Shown in pieces: positions 6,975 to 16,478 of a DNA stretch of 64,000 bases. The DNA is from Paenibacillus sp. NFR01 (lineage in GTDB: Bacteria; Bacillota; Bacilli; Paenibacillales; Paenibacillaceae): NCBI RefSeq assembly GCF_900111565.1, contig NZ_FOIK01000006.1, forward strand, positions 164,341 through 228,340, written 5' to 3'. A model generated the notes under the pieces. It was given only the letters and a program-made list of their open reading frames with translations. It ran no database searches and had not been told where the DNA came from. Position 1 is the first letter of the stretch, and each line of letters starts with the position of its first letter. Both the position numbers and the translations under genes were made by a program.

Positions 6975-9074
6975 TTATTGCACGACCTTCACATCATCGA
7001 TCCGGGCCGTGGTGCTGTGCATGCGGATGCCGATTTTGCCCGCAGCGATCGGTGCCGGATCGGTCCATTGCAGCAGCTGCGCCCCGTTCACGGACCCGGT
7101 AATCGTTCCGCCGCTCACCGCCGCCTTGACCTCCGCCCACTGGTTCGCCGTAACTGCCACACTTGCGCTGCTGACCAGCGTCAGGGTGCCGGCGCTTTTT
7201 TTATACAGCTCCGCTTTGTCGTTCGCATCGTTCAGCCGGAACATGTAGTAGTTGTTATTATCGGCGTAGCGAAGAATCAGCCCTGCGTTCCCCGAAGCGT
7301 TCAGCAGCTTGAGGCGCGCCGAACACGTATAATTCGTCCAGGACGCGTTGCCGGCATACGCCAGCGCTTCGACCGAGGTCGCGCTCTGCGTCAGCGTCAG
7401 GCTGCCGTCCGCCGCCAGGCTCCAGGTTCCGCCGGAGACCGTCCAGTCGCTGAAACTGTTATCCTCGAAATCGTCCGCGAATATCGTCACCGGCTGCGGA
7501 ATCGCGCTCTGATACTCAAACGCTCCGATATCCGGCGCCCCGAAATACAGCGTATTGCCCGAGAAGTCCTTGCCGCCGTTGCCGGCCACCGCCACGCCTG
7601 CATTCATCAGCGGCGAAGCCGTCTGAAGCTTGAACCCGTCCGCCGTTGCCCGGCTCAAAGCCGTTCCCGGGCTGACGAACTTGGGATCGCCCACGATTTT
7701 GGAAGGATCGTTCGCCACGCTGGCATTCAAGCCATAAAAGCTGTTGTGGTCGTACGTCATTCTTGGACTGTTCGTGTACTGTCCGCCCGCCCCATTATAA
7801 AAAATATTGTTCGTGTAATACGCCATTCCCGTACTACTGGCATGGGTCAGCGCGCGGTTTTGCGTGCCCGTACGGTAAATAACATTGTTGTAGATGTACA
7901 GGTTGCCGCCGCCGTTAATCAGGTTAAATGCCCCGTTGCCGTCGAGATCGTTGTTGCTGATGTTGTAGCGGAAAATATTGTCGTCGGTGTCGTTCATCAC
8001 GAGCAGCGTTCCGCCCTGGTTGTTATGGCTGTAATTGTACTGATAAATGCTGGAGTTGACCTCCACGTCGAAATCCCACGGCTGGCCGTCCCCTTCCAGC
8101 TTCCGGGTATCAAAGGCTTCATTGTACTGAAAAATCGCGCCGGTCGTATAATACGCCCACTGTGCCGCCACAACGGCAATTGGGTCCAGATAACTCACCA
8201 CGCCGGTATTCACGTCGCAGGCTTTGCCGATGGCATTCGTCGTATTGTATTCGATGAGCGGCGATACCGCAGCGCGGACAAGAATGCCGTCGCGGTGGAT
8301 TTTCTCCACGTAGTTGCCGCGGATGACCACATTCGTGAACGCATCGAGCTTATGGGTCCAGGCACTGTTCGAAAAAGCGTCCGTCATCGTCTGGATGCCG
8401 GTGTCCGCCACATTGATCACCGTATTGTTCTCGATCAGAACATCGTCCCAGGTGCTTTCGGCCGCAGTGGCAGTCGTCCCCCGGGCATGGAAATTGATGC
8501 CCCCGGTGCGCCGGTCGGTACCGAAAACGTCGTGAATGTCGAGATTCTTAATGTAGATATGCTTAAAGCTGCCCGCACCGCTTCCTTCGCCGACGACCAG
8601 CACGCCATGCCGGCGCATATCCGTCGCCTGCTGGCCGCTCGTAATCTCCAGATTGTTAATTTCCCAATAGGAGACATTGCGCAGCCTAACGCCGAAACCT
8701 TCGCCGCCGACGCTCGTGTTGCCGAAATGGATCAGCGGCTTGGCGCCGCTCCCGTATTTATCGACCGTAATCGGACTGGACGCGGTGCCGGACCCCTTGA
8801 GATCCAGATACTGGTCGCTCCAGACGCCCCCCGCCTTCAGCAGAATGCGGTCGCCGGGACTAAAGGTAACGCCGTTTACCTTGCCCAGCGTTTTCCAGGC
8901 TGCGGTTTCGCTCGTTCCCGCCGCGCTGTCGCTGCCGGCTGCGGCATCGACATAATATGTCGTTCCTGCCGCCCGGGCAACCGGGGCCGCCGAACCGGAT
9001 AACAGGCTGGTGAACAGCAGGCCGGCCGCGACGAGCAGCGGCACAACGCCGAGCCTGCTTCGTGTTTTTTTCAT
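6975..9074 (-). CDS. Secreted right-handed beta-helix protein with C-terminal jelly-roll domain
   Basis: A 699-residue exported protein. It has a signal peptide (residues 1-36, MKKTRSRLGVVPLLVAAG ...ARAAG), then a right-handed parallel beta-helix (about 37-520) starting TTYYVDAAAGSDSAAGTS and with many coils of the type IENNTVINV, YNYSHNN and FRYNISNND, then a laminin-G/jelly-roll-like domain (about 530-699, beginning FADDFEDNSFSDW) of the kind that binds sugars. Beta-helix proteins of this layout are often polysaccharide lyases or hydrolases; with kdu genes nearby a uronan-degrading role is plausible, but I cannot name catalytic residues. The ATG at 9074 has AAAGGAG upstream; an earlier in-frame ATG at 9170 overlaps the preceding FAD gene. 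The two genes are 7 bases apart. Confidence 0.85.
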   Translation of the reverse strand: MKKTRSRLGVVPLLVAAGLLFTSLLSGSAAPVARAAGTTYYVDAAAGSDSAAGTSETAAWKTLGKVNGVTFSPGDRILLKAGGVWSDQYLDLKGSGTASSPITVDKYGSGAKPLIHFGNTSVGGEGFGVRLRNVSYWEINNLEITSGQQATDMRRHGVLVVGEGSGAGSFKHIYIKNLDIHDVFGTDRRTGGINFHARGTTATAAESTWDDVLIENNTVINVADTGIQTMTDAFSNSAWTHKLDAFTNVVIRGNYVEKIHRDGILVRAAVSPLIEYNTTNAIGKACDVNTGVVSYLDPIAVVAAQWAYYTTGAIFQYNEAFDTRKLEGDGQPWDFDVEVNSSIYQYNYSHNNQGGTLLVMNDTDDNIFRYNISNNDLDGNGAFNLINGGGNLYIYNNVIYRTGTQNRALTHASSTGMAYYTNNIFYNGAGGQYTNSPRMTYDHNSFYGLNASVANDPSKIVGDPKFVSPGTALSRATADGFKLQTASPLMNAGVAVAGNGGKDFSGNTLYFGAPDIGAFEYQSAIPQPVTIFADDFEDNSFSDWTVSGGTWSLAADGSLTLTQSATSVEALAYAGNASWTNYTCSARLKLLNASGNAGLILRYADNNNYYMFRLNDANDKAELYKKSAGTLTLVSSASVAVTANQWAEVKAAVSGGTITGSVNGAQLLQWTDPAPIAAGKIGIRMHSTTARIDDVKVVQ

Positions 9075-9081
9075 TAGACGC

Positions 9082-10452
9082 TCACTCCTTTGCCGTTTGG
9101 TATTCGGAAGTCCACGCTTCGCCCAGCCACGCGCCCTGCCGAAGTAATTCGCGCTGCAATTCGGGTACATCCACCCTCCGGCTGCTGCCGTCCGCTTCTG
9201 CCGCCATCGCTGCCGCCAGCCCGGCGGCCTGGCCCATGGCGAAGCAGTTGGGCATCACGCGCAGCGAGCCCTGCACGACACGGTCGGAGGAGGCTGCGCG
9301 CCCGGCCACCCAGACGTTGTCAAGGCCCACCGGCAGCATGCAGCGGTAAGGCACGCCGTGCGAGCGCCCCGGCGGCAGGTGATGGATATGCATCGCGCCC
9401 GAGCTGCGGGCCATGTGAATGTCGATGAAATACGCGTTGCGCGCGATGTCATCGGCAAAAGAAGCCATGCTCATAAAATCTTCCTGCGTTAGCACGTAAT
9501 CGCCGACGATCCGCCGCGTCTCGCGGATGCCGATCTGCTCCCCGGTCGACAGCAGATGCGCCCGCTCGAACCCCGGCACATACGCCCGAAAGAAATCAAG
9601 CTGGCGCTTCACCAGCTTGCGGCCTTCCAGCGCGCCGCGCGTCAAATCCTCCGCCGACGTGCCGTCGATGCCGAAGACATGGCCGAAGTTGACCCCGACC
9701 AGATAATCGGCGATCCAGGCCAGGCCGGAGACGGAGTCGCGTCCCTGCGGCAGCTGCCCCTCGGCCTGCGCCTTCTGCACGGCAAGATGAAGCTGCTCCG
9801 TGTCGCCGCTCTCCTGCAGATATTGCATGAACCGCAGCCGGTCAACGTTCCCGAGCAGGTAACACATCGTCGCCGCCTGGAGCTCGCCGCTTTCACCGCC
9901 TTTATGAAACGGTGCGCCTGCCATGGCAGCCAGATCGGCATCGCCGGTCGCATCGATGACGGTTTTGGCCTGGATGATGCTGCGCCCGGACTTGTTGACG
10001 ATGACCACACCGTTCACCTTGCGTCCTTCCGCATCCATCAGCGTTTGGCTGACGAACGTGTGCAGCAGCGTTTTGACACCGCTTTCAATAATCGCCTCGT
10101 CGTATACACGCTTCAGCACTTCGGGATCGATCGGCACCCAGTCCAGCTCGGTTCCGAAGCGCTCCCGGAATTCCGGCGCACTGCCGGCCTTCATCTTCTC
10201 CAGCAGCTCCAGGCCGATGCCGCGGATAATCGCTTTCTCGCCGTCGCTGTACGGACAAAAAGCGGGGACCAGGGCGACCGTACCCATGCCGCCCAGGAAT
10301 CCCCGCTGCTCGATCAGCAGCGTACGCGCGCCCGCTCTCGCCGCCGACAGCGCGGCGGCAATGCCGGCCGGGCCGCCGCCTGTAACCAGTACATCCACTT
10401 CCTGCGATACGGATAACGCCTCCGCAGGCAACACTATTTTCTTCACGCTCAT
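9082..10452 (-). CDS. FAD-dependent oxidoreductase (paralogue 1)
   Basis: This 456-residue cytosolic flavoprotein has an N-terminal Rossmann FAD motif VTGGGPAGIAAALSAARAG (near residue 24), an LIEQRGFLGGMGT motif and an internal DATGDADLAAMAG motif typical of FAD_oxidored-type proteins. It closely resembles the protein at 17413-18783 in length and along its full sequence (for example DWVPIDPE.LKRVYD and the C-terminal PYRC/RVMP.C.AMG.AAGLAAA blocks). The substrate is unknown; such proteins are common in polysaccharide-use loci. A GGAGGAG ribosome site precedes the ATG. It heads a unit with the beta-helix and SurA-like genes, driven by the promoter at 10574-10639. Confidence 0.88.
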   Translation of the reverse strand: MSVKKIVLPAEALSVSQEVDVLVTGGGPAGIAAALSAARAGARTLLIEQRGFLGGMGTVALVPAFCPYSDGEKAIIRGIGLELLEKMKAGSAPEFRERFGTELDWVPIDPEVLKRVYDEAIIESGVKTLLHTFVSQTLMDAEGRKVNGVVIVNKSGRSIIQAKTVIDATGDADLAAMAGAPFHKGGESGELQAATMCYLLGNVDRLRFMQYLQESGDTEQLHLAVQKAQAEGQLPQGRDSVSGLAWIADYLVGVNFGHVFGIDGTSAEDLTRGALEGRKLVKRQLDFFRAYVPGFERAHLLSTGEQIGIRETRRIVGDYVLTQEDFMSMASFADDIARNAYFIDIHMARSSGAMHIHHLPPGRSHGVPYRCMLPVGLDNVWVAGRAASSDRVVQGSLRVMPNCFAMGQAAGLAAAMAAEADGSSRRVDVPELQRELLRQGAWLGEAWTSEYQTAKE

Positions 10453-10573
10453 GCTTCTCCTCCTGGGTATACATAAGATGAACTTTAGATTATAACTTAG
10501 CCAGTACCGAACTTCCCCTCGATCCTTTTGCCTTTGTTATGTCCTTAGTCCATCTTGAATTTTGTTACTTTCT

Positions 10574-10639
10574 ATTATAGGGAGAAGCCCGGGCGGGCAG
10601 CGTGTACCCTGATTGCCTGTTTGCATGCAAAGTTTTGAC
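10574..10639 (-). promoter_or_regulatory. Promoter and bipartite operator for the FAD/beta-helix unit (P3)
   Basis: Read on the minus strand: GTCAAAA (10633-10639), 53 bases, TATAAT (10574-10579). A second shared element, CAGGGTACACG, sits about 20 bases before the -10, where a -35 would be; no consensus -35 exists. The same layout with identical spacing occurs at 15514-15579 and 18848-18913. A perfect TTTGCATGCAAA palindrome (10620-10631) lies next to the distal element. Confidence 0.7.
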
Positions 10640-10689
10640 CTTGGAGACCGCGCGAAATAATGCGCCGCAATTATGCCGGCGACAGCCCC

Positions 10690-12303
10690 TTACGCTTCCG
10701 GTCCGCCGGATGGCGTGAATTGATTTTTGTACTCGCTGGGGCTTTTGCCGCTGTACTTCTTGAAGACCTTGGAGAAATATGCACGGTCCGAGAACCCCAG
10801 CGTGTATGCTACGTTCTCCACCGTCTCGTTCGGCCGGCCGAGCATCGTGATCGCCATATTGATTTTGTACTGGTTGACGTAATCGGTGAAATTAACGCCG
10901 GCCAGCTTCTTGAAATACCGCGAGAAATAACTCGCGTTCAAATGCAGATGCTCCGCCATGTCGACGGACGTAATCATCCGGTCGACATGCTCGTCAAGGT
11001 ATTGGTCGATGGCCTGCAGGCGGATATCCTTGCCGGGATCGGTACTCGGCGCAAGCGTGTGCTGCCGCCACAGATTTCGCAGCTCCCGTTTGGTCAGGCG
11101 GGCCGCTTCTTCGATATGCACGGCTTGCTGCAGCCACACGAAGAAGTGGCTTTCCGCCGCGCCGCCCGATTCGAATACCATCTGGCGCACAAAGTCGCCG
11201 CAGATTTCCTTGACCAGCCGGGGCAGCAGCCGTTCGGAGGTCACCTGCTGGATCCACGGATTCACCGCCATGTCGATCCAAGCCGCGTTGCCTTCTTCCA
11301 GCGCCAGCGACAGCATGGACCGCTCTTTGTCCCAGCGCCGCTCGGTCATCGGCTGGTACTCCGTCCGCGGCTCCAGCGCGGTAATCGCCTTCGTCTCCCG
11401 ATCGGGATCATAGAAGCCGGCGTCCCGGCAGTCGTTCAGCATCCGGTACACCGTATGGAATTGCGGAAGCGGCACCGTCTGTGCCGCATAAAAGCCCCGT
11501 ACGTCCATCTTGAGATACTGCTCCGCTTTTTCCCGCACCGCATCCATAAAATCCAGCAGCGGCTGGAAGGAAACCGACGGGTCCGCCACATTCCATATTA
11601 AATAGATTCCGGCATCCTCTGTCATGATCGGCGTGATCTCCCGCGAAGCCGCGGACAGCTCCAGCGCGATATTAGCCACGGCAAAATGAATCAGCGGCAA
11701 ATCCGCGTAGCGGTAGCGCTCGGTCAGCGAAGCGGCGTCGATATGAATGAAGCCCTGGCGGAAATACGGCAGCTTCCAGGAGATGCCCAGCCGTTCGCCG
11801 AGGAGCAGCGTCTGCTCCGCATCGCTTCCCGGTGACAGGAGCTGCTTCAGGAAGCTCAGCCGCAGCACCTCCTTGTTGCGCTCGATCGCCTGCCGGAACG
11901 AATAACGTTCCAGCAGCTCCTCGCGGGTGCGGAAGCGGCTAATTGCTTTGCTTACACTGGCTTTGAGCTGTTCGGGCGACAATTCATCCTTGATCAGATA
12001 ATCGTCGGCTTCCAGCTGAAACGCCCGTTTCGAATATTGGAAATCCTCGTAGCAGGTCAGAAAAATCAGCCGTACCTCCGGTTTGGTGATGCGGAACGCC
12101 TCGGCCAGCTCAAGCCCGTCCATCCCCGGCAGGCCGATATCGACGATGACCAGATCCGGCAGCGTCTGATGGAACTCCTCCAGCGCCTGCCCGCTGCTTG
12201 AAGCCGAAGCCACCAGCTTCAGCTCCAGGTTCAGCGAATCCAGCAAATACGCCACATAGTCCAGCATCGGAACATCGTCATCGATCAGCATTACGGTCAT
12301 CAT
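10690..12303 (-). CDS. YesN-type response regulator, AraC family output
   Basis: A 537-residue regulator. The N-terminal receiver domain (1-120) has the acidic pair IDDD and phospho-acceptor Asp in DLVIVDIGLPGMDG (near residue 56). A long middle region follows, and a C-terminal AraC/XylS domain carries two helix-turn-helix motifs (LHLNASYFSRYFKKLAG; VAYTLGFSDRAYFSKVFKKYSG, last 100 residues). The start overlaps the end of the kinase gene by 26 bases, with AAGGAGG upstream. It is the natural candidate for binding the three shared promoter motifs of this locus and activating transport and degradation genes when the kinase senses a sugar-bound signal. Confidence 0.93.
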   Translation of the reverse strand: MMTVMLIDDDVPMLDYVAYLLDSLNLELKLVASASSSGQALEEFHQTLPDLVIVDIGLPGMDGLELAEAFRITKPEVRLIFLTCYEDFQYSKRAFQLEADDYLIKDELSPEQLKASVSKAISRFRTREELLERYSFRQAIERNKEVLRLSFLKQLLSPGSDAEQTLLLGERLGISWKLPYFRQGFIHIDAASLTERYRYADLPLIHFAVANIALELSAASREITPIMTEDAGIYLIWNVADPSVSFQPLLDFMDAVREKAEQYLKMDVRGFYAAQTVPLPQFHTVYRMLNDCRDAGFYDPDRETKAITALEPRTEYQPMTERRWDKERSMLSLALEEGNAAWIDMAVNPWIQQVTSERLLPRLVKEICGDFVRQMVFESGGAAESHFFVWLQQAVHIEEAARLTKRELRNLWRQHTLAPSTDPGKDIRLQAIDQYLDEHVDRMITSVDMAEHLHLNASYFSRYFKKLAGVNFTDYVNQYKINMAITMLGRPNETVENVAYTLGFSDRAYFSKVFKKYSGKSPSEYKNQFTPSGGPEA

Positions 12304-14035
12304 CGTTATCGGCCTCCTTGCTGTTTGTAACCGGAATGGTTAGGGTAAAGCATAATCCGCCGCCCTCGCGCGGCGTTACCGTGATCCGCGCCTGATAGCC
12401 GTACAGCACCTGCAGCCGGCGCGCGGTATTGATCAGGCCTACGCCCTTCTCCTGCTGCTGCTGCGGCGCGTGATCATCCTCGGCTTCCGTCAGCCGCCGG
12501 CCTAGCCGTGTGATCATTTCGTCCGGGAGCCCCCGTCCGTTGTCGCTGATTGTAATCTGCAGCTTCTGCCCTTGCAGCTCCGTATGCAGTTCAATCAGCG
12601 GATGCTCCGGCCGCGAAGCAAAGCCGTGATAAATCGCATTCTCGACAATCGGCTGCAGCAGCAGCCGGGGCAGCTCAAGCGCTTCCGTCCCTTCTCCCAG
12701 CTCATAACGGAAAGCGATGTCCAGCCGGTTGCGGATCTGCATGACCTGGATGTAGCTTCCAAGCACCCTGCATTCCTCTTCCAGCTTCAGCGGGCGGTCG
12801 ACATGGACATACGCGCGGAGCAGCTTCATCAGCGCGTCGATCATATTGCCGTGCACCGGATCGCCGGCCAGCAGCAGATTCACCTTGATCGAATTCAGCG
12901 TGTTCAGCAGAAAATGAGGCCGGATCTGCGCGGCGAGCGCCTGGAGCTCCAGCAGCCTTTTCTCCTCCTGCTCGCTCTCCACCTGCTGCAGCAGCCCGTT
13001 GATATCCTCCAGCATTTGGTTGAACGAAGCGGACAGCACCGCGACCTCGTCCTTGCCTTTGACCGGAATCCGCACATCCCGTTTGCCGCCGACATACTGC
13101 TTCACGCTCGAGCGGAGCAGACTGATCGGGCGGTTGATATGCCGGACCCAGAGCATGGACAAGATCAGAAACGCCACGAAAAACAATCCGACCACCGAAA
13201 GCGTTACCAGAAATTCGCGGTTGATCTGGCTGTCGATGAGTCCGCGGGGCATCTCCCCGGACAGCACCCAGCCCGTCTTCGGGATGTCTACCTTGTTCAC
13301 CAGCCTGTCTCCGGATTTCACCGCCGCTCCCCCGCCCTTCACGGCAATCAAGCCGCCGGAACGGTCGGTCAGCGAGAACAGGATATCGGGATTGCCCGTA
13401 TCCAGCAGGCTGTGGAAGTACGCTTTCGGAATGCCGATATAGAGCGTGGCCAGCTGCTCATGGTTGCGCGGATCGATAATAAAACGGGCGGCGTAGTAGT
13501 AATCGGGGCCGGAAGGGGCCGCGCCCGAAGGAAACCACTGGAGTGCCGTCGTCTCCTTCCCGTCCAGCCGGCCGCTCTCCTGCACAAAATCGGCCGGCAA
13601 GGGGGAGAAAATCGGCGCGTTGTCGTCGCCGAGAATGATTTTGTCCGCGCGGTTGACCAGCATCAGCTTGAGATTGGCATCCGACGACTGCATCGACAGG
13701 ATAGCCGCCATGGACTTCAGCCGGGAGTAATGGGCAAAGGTCTGGAAATCGGCAAAGCTTCCGGCATCCTTCAGATGCCGAAAGCTTTCCAGAATATCCG
13801 GGTTGTTCGATTGGGCGAAATAAACGGAGGCAAACGAGATATTGTCGATCGTTTTTCCGATCTGGTTGGCGATGACCGTAAGGGTCTCTTCGTTTGAGCG
13901 CGCCAGCTTGTCGCTGACATTCTGCTTCACCGAAGAATACGACCAGAAGGTAACGGCGATAAAGGGGAACAGGATCAGGATCAGAAACGAAAACTGCAGT
14001 TTGCGATGGAACGAAAAGCGGGTTAGCCATTCCAT
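12278..14035 (-). CDS. YesM-type sensor histidine kinase
   Basis: A 585-residue membrane kinase. The first transmembrane segment is near residues 14-32, an extracellular sensor domain spans about 33-275, and a second transmembrane segment (VVGLFFVAFLILSMLWV) is near 276-295. A HAMP domain (PISLLRSSVKQYVGGKRDV) follows, then a His_kinase domain with the phospho-accepting His in QIRPHFLLNTLNSI, and an HATPase_c domain with NAIYHG and DNGRGLP. Such kinases pair with YesN-type regulators and often sense carbohydrates, sometimes through the binding protein. The gene lies between the binding-protein gene and its regulator and overlaps the latter by 26 bases. Confidence 0.93.
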   Translation of the reverse strand: MEWLTRFSFHRKLQFSFLILILFPFIAVTFWSYSSVKQNVSDKLARSNEETLTVIANQIGKTIDNISFASVYFAQSNNPDILESFRHLKDAGSFADFQTFAHYSRLKSMAAILSMQSSDANLKLMLVNRADKIILGDDNAPIFSPLPADFVQESGRLDGKETTALQWFPSGAAPSGPDYYYAARFIIDPRNHEQLATLYIGIPKAYFHSLLDTGNPDILFSLTDRSGGLIAVKGGGAAVKSGDRLVNKVDIPKTGWVLSGEMPRGLIDSQINREFLVTLSVVGLFFVAFLILSMLWVRHINRPISLLRSSVKQYVGGKRDVRIPVKGKDEVAVLSASFNQMLEDINGLLQQVESEQEEKRLLELQALAAQIRPHFLLNTLNSIKVNLLLAGDPVHGNMIDALMKLLRAYVHVDRPLKLEEECRVLGSYIQVMQIRNRLDIAFRYELGEGTEALELPRLLLQPIVENAIYHGFASRPEHPLIELHTELQGQKLQITISDNGRGLPDEMITRLGRRLTEAEDDHAPQQQQEKGVGLINTARRLQVLYGYQARITVTPREGGGLCFTLTIPVTNSKEADNDDDRNADR

Positions 14036-14119
14036 GATGAGATCATCCTTATCCTGTAAGCTCCATAACGTCCTTTTATTATAAGCCCTTACCGCTGCCG
14101 CCGGCCTGACATTATCTTC

Positions 14120-15478
14120 TTATTTGTTCGCTTCGACCACTTTTTTCACTTCGTCCGTCATTTCCGCTTTCACGTCATCGAAGCTGCGGTTATCGAGCAT
14201 GTAGCTGGAGAAACCGTTCTCCACAATCGTTTTCAGCTCGGAGCCGTAAGGCACGCTGAAGGTATCCGGCATTTGGTTGCGCGGATCGAACAAGGTGTTC
14301 GCCAGGGACTCGGTGTCGATCAGATCCTGGTTGTCCTTGAAGAATTCATTGATCAGCGCTTTGCCGTCCACGCCTTTGTAGGCCGGAATCTCTTTCGTAA
14401 ACTTGGCCGATTCCTTCGTCATCCAGCGGATAAAGTCATACGCGGCATCCTTATGCTCCGATTTCGCGCCGATCGCCAGCCCGCCGCCGGAGATGTTGGT
14501 CATGCCCAATTCGGTGGAATCCACGGAACGCGGCACCGGCGCATACACCATCTGGAATTCATGCGGGAATTTCTCGAGGTTCAAGCCTGCTCTTACCGCA
14601 TAGCTCGGCACGACCAGCATGCTGGCATTGCCGGCAAAAAACTGCTGAAGGACATGGTAATTGGAGGCCAGTACATCGGCATACGGCTCCACGCTTTTGT
14701 CTTCCTGTTCCATCGCCCGGCGCAGCTCGAAGAAATATTTAAAGGACGGGTCGTCGAAGATCGGGTTCAGGTCGGCATCGAGCTGCGGATTCGGACGCTC
14801 GGTGTAGGCGATGATATTCGGGTATTCGCCCCAGGTATGGAAGTAGGTGCCGTAATGCCCGTCCATGGTCAGCTTTTTCGCATAGCCGCGGAAGTCATCC
14901 CAGGTCCAGCCCATTTCCGGAAGCTGCAGGCCCGCTTTGTCCAGATGCTCGCGGTTGAACACGGTGAACCATTGGGTCGAGCTGTTCAAGAGCCCGTAGA
15001 TGTTGCCGTCCAGCTTGATCACCTTGTTGTATTCGTCTTCGGACTTTACACCTTCCTTGTCAAAGAACGGGTTAAGCGGTTCCACAACGCCGCGCGAAGC
15101 GCGTTCCAGCAGTTCCTCTTCGTTGCCGGTCATGAAGACGTCCACCACTTCGCCGCTCGCAACCAGGATGTCCAGCTTCTTCATGAAATCCGTGCTGTCG
15201 CTGTTCTGTACCAGGGAGACATACTCCACTTCTACTTTATCCTGGGATTCATTGTAGGCTTGAACGGCTTGATACATCGGTTCCTCCGGCTTGCTTGCCT
15301 TAAAGGTATAGAATTTAATCTTCTCCTTGCCTGCCGGCTGTTCGGATGCTGCTGCTTGTTCGGTCGATGCCGGAGCGTCCGTTGCCGCTGCATTGTTGCC
15401 TCCGTTGTTGTTGTTGCCGCATGCGGTAATGGAGAACAGCAGACACAGGCTGGTCAGCCATATGGATGTTTTCTTCAA
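14120..15478 (-). CDS. Sugar ABC transporter solute-binding lipoprotein
   Basis: A 452-residue binding protein of the extracellular family 1 type. The lipoprotein signal ends in lipobox ITAC, with the lipidated Cys at residue 20, followed by an Asn/Ala-rich linker. The body has family features such as FYTFKASKPEEPMYQAVQAYNES, DVFMTGNEEELLERA and WTWDDFRGYAKKL. The start codon is TTG at 15478 with GAGGGGGA 8 bases upstream. It would capture oligosaccharides for the two permeases encoded upstream. No ATPase gene is present, so a shared MsmK/UgpC-type ATPase elsewhere is implied. It has its own promoter at 15514-15579. Confidence 0.92.
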   Translation of the reverse strand: MKKTSIWLTSLCLLFSITACGNNNNGGNNAAATDAPASTEQAAASEQPAGKEKIKFYTFKASKPEEPMYQAVQAYNESQDKVEVEYVSLVQNSDSTDFMKKLDILVASGEVVDVFMTGNEEELLERASRGVVEPLNPFFDKEGVKSEDEYNKVIKLDGNIYGLLNSSTQWFTVFNREHLDKAGLQLPEMGWTWDDFRGYAKKLTMDGHYGTYFHTWGEYPNIIAYTERPNPQLDADLNPIFDDPSFKYFFELRRAMEQEDKSVEPYADVLASNYHVLQQFFAGNASMLVVPSYAVRAGLNLEKFPHEFQMVYAPVPRSVDSTELGMTNISGGGLAIGAKSEHKDAAYDFIRWMTKESAKFTKEIPAYKGVDGKALINEFFKDNQDLIDTESLANTLFDPRNQMPDTFSVPYGSELKTIVENGFSSYMLDNRSFDDVKAEMTDEVKKVVEANK

Positions 15479-15513
15479 AATCGATTCCCCCTCGTATTGG
15501 TTGCTGCAGGCTC

Positions 15514-15579
15514 ATTATACTATCCCGCTTTCGCCCATACCGTGTACTGGATTGCGGTGGGCGCGTAGACATTTTTGAC
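15514..15579 (-). promoter_or_regulatory. Promoter and bipartite operator for the binding-protein gene (P2)
   Basis: Minus strand: GTCAAAA (15573-15579), 53 bases, TATAAT (15514-15519), with the proximal element CCAGTACACGG about 20 bases before the -10. Spacing and motif match the promoters at 10574 and 18848. It allows the binding protein, kinase and regulator to be expressed separately from the permeases. Confidence 0.68.
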
Positions 15580-15617
15580 CTTTGGCCGGAGCCTTACGGC
15601 GCCTGCCTGAATCCCTC

Positions 15618-16454
15618 TTACCCTTTTACCCCGCCAATGGCAATGCCTTCGATAACCTGCTTTTGCAATGCCAGGAACAGCGCCAGCAGCGGCAGGATTG
15701 CCGCAACGGAGGCCATCATCATGACCGCGATGCGCGTGCCGAATTCCTCCTGGAAAAACTGCATCCCGAGCGGAATCGTGTACAGCTTGGTCGAGTTCAG
15801 CATGATCAGCGGCCCCTGGTAATCGTTCCAGGTCCAGATGAACTTGATTATGCCCACCGTTGCCAGGATCGGCCGGCTCAGCGGCACCATGACGCTCCAG
15901 AAGATGCGGAGGAATCCGGCACCGTCCAGCTCGGCCGCTTCCAGCAGATCGTTGTGGATGCCCGCCATGAACTGCCGCAGCAGGAAGGCGAAATAACTGG
16001 AGAACATGCCCATCAGGATGAGCGCGCCATGGGAGTCGTACAGTCCCAATTCCTTGATCAAAATATACCGCGGCACCAGCGTCGCCTGCTCCGGAATCAT
16101 CATGAACGCCAGCATCAGGCTAAAGACGAGCCCTCTGCCCTTGAAGTCCAGCTTCGACAAGGCGTAGCCGGCCATCGAGGAGATGAGGATCGTCGCCAGC
16201 GTGGAGATCAGCGCGATCTTGATCGAGTTCATGTAGAACAACCCGAAAGAGACGTCGCCCAGCCACACCGCTTTGAAATTGCTCACCAGATTCCATTCCT
16301 TCGGAATCCACTGGATCGGAAACGTCCACACCTCCCGTTCCGTTTTGGCCGCGGCGGACAGCATCCAGATCAGCGGCAGCAGGAAAAATGCGGACAGCAC
16401 GGCGAACAGCACCGTCAAAACCAGGTTGCTTGTCTTGAATTTTTTAAGTGTCAT
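15618..16454 (-). CDS. Carbohydrate ABC transporter permease (MalG/LplC type)
   Basis: A 278-residue integral membrane protein with about six transmembrane helices and the binding-protein-dependent permease EAA loop (DLLEAAELDGAGFLRIFWSV, near residue 175). N-terminal SNLVLTVLFAVLSAFFLLPLIWML is the first helix. It pairs with the upstream permease, whose stop is 24 bases away, to form the transmembrane pore of a sugar importer. Confidence 0.93.
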   Translation of the reverse strand: MTLKKFKTSNLVLTVLFAVLSAFFLLPLIWMLSAAAKTEREVWTFPIQWIPKEWNLVSNFKAVWLGDVSFGLFYMNSIKIALISTLATILISSMAGYALSKLDFKGRGLVFSLMLAFMMIPEQATLVPRYILIKELGLYDSHGALILMGMFSSYFAFLLRQFMAGIHNDLLEAAELDGAGFLRIFWSVMVPLSRPILATVGIIKFIWTWNDYQGPLIMLNSTKLYTIPLGMQFFQEEFGTRIAVMMMASVAAILPLLALFLALQKQVIEGIAIGGVKG

Positions 16455-16478
16455 GTCACGGGTTCCTTTCGCTAGGGT

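Noticed and set aside
6978..9002. 674-codon rightward open frame
   Set aside because: Mirror of the beta-helix gene; the real protein has signal peptide and clear repeats on the minus strand.
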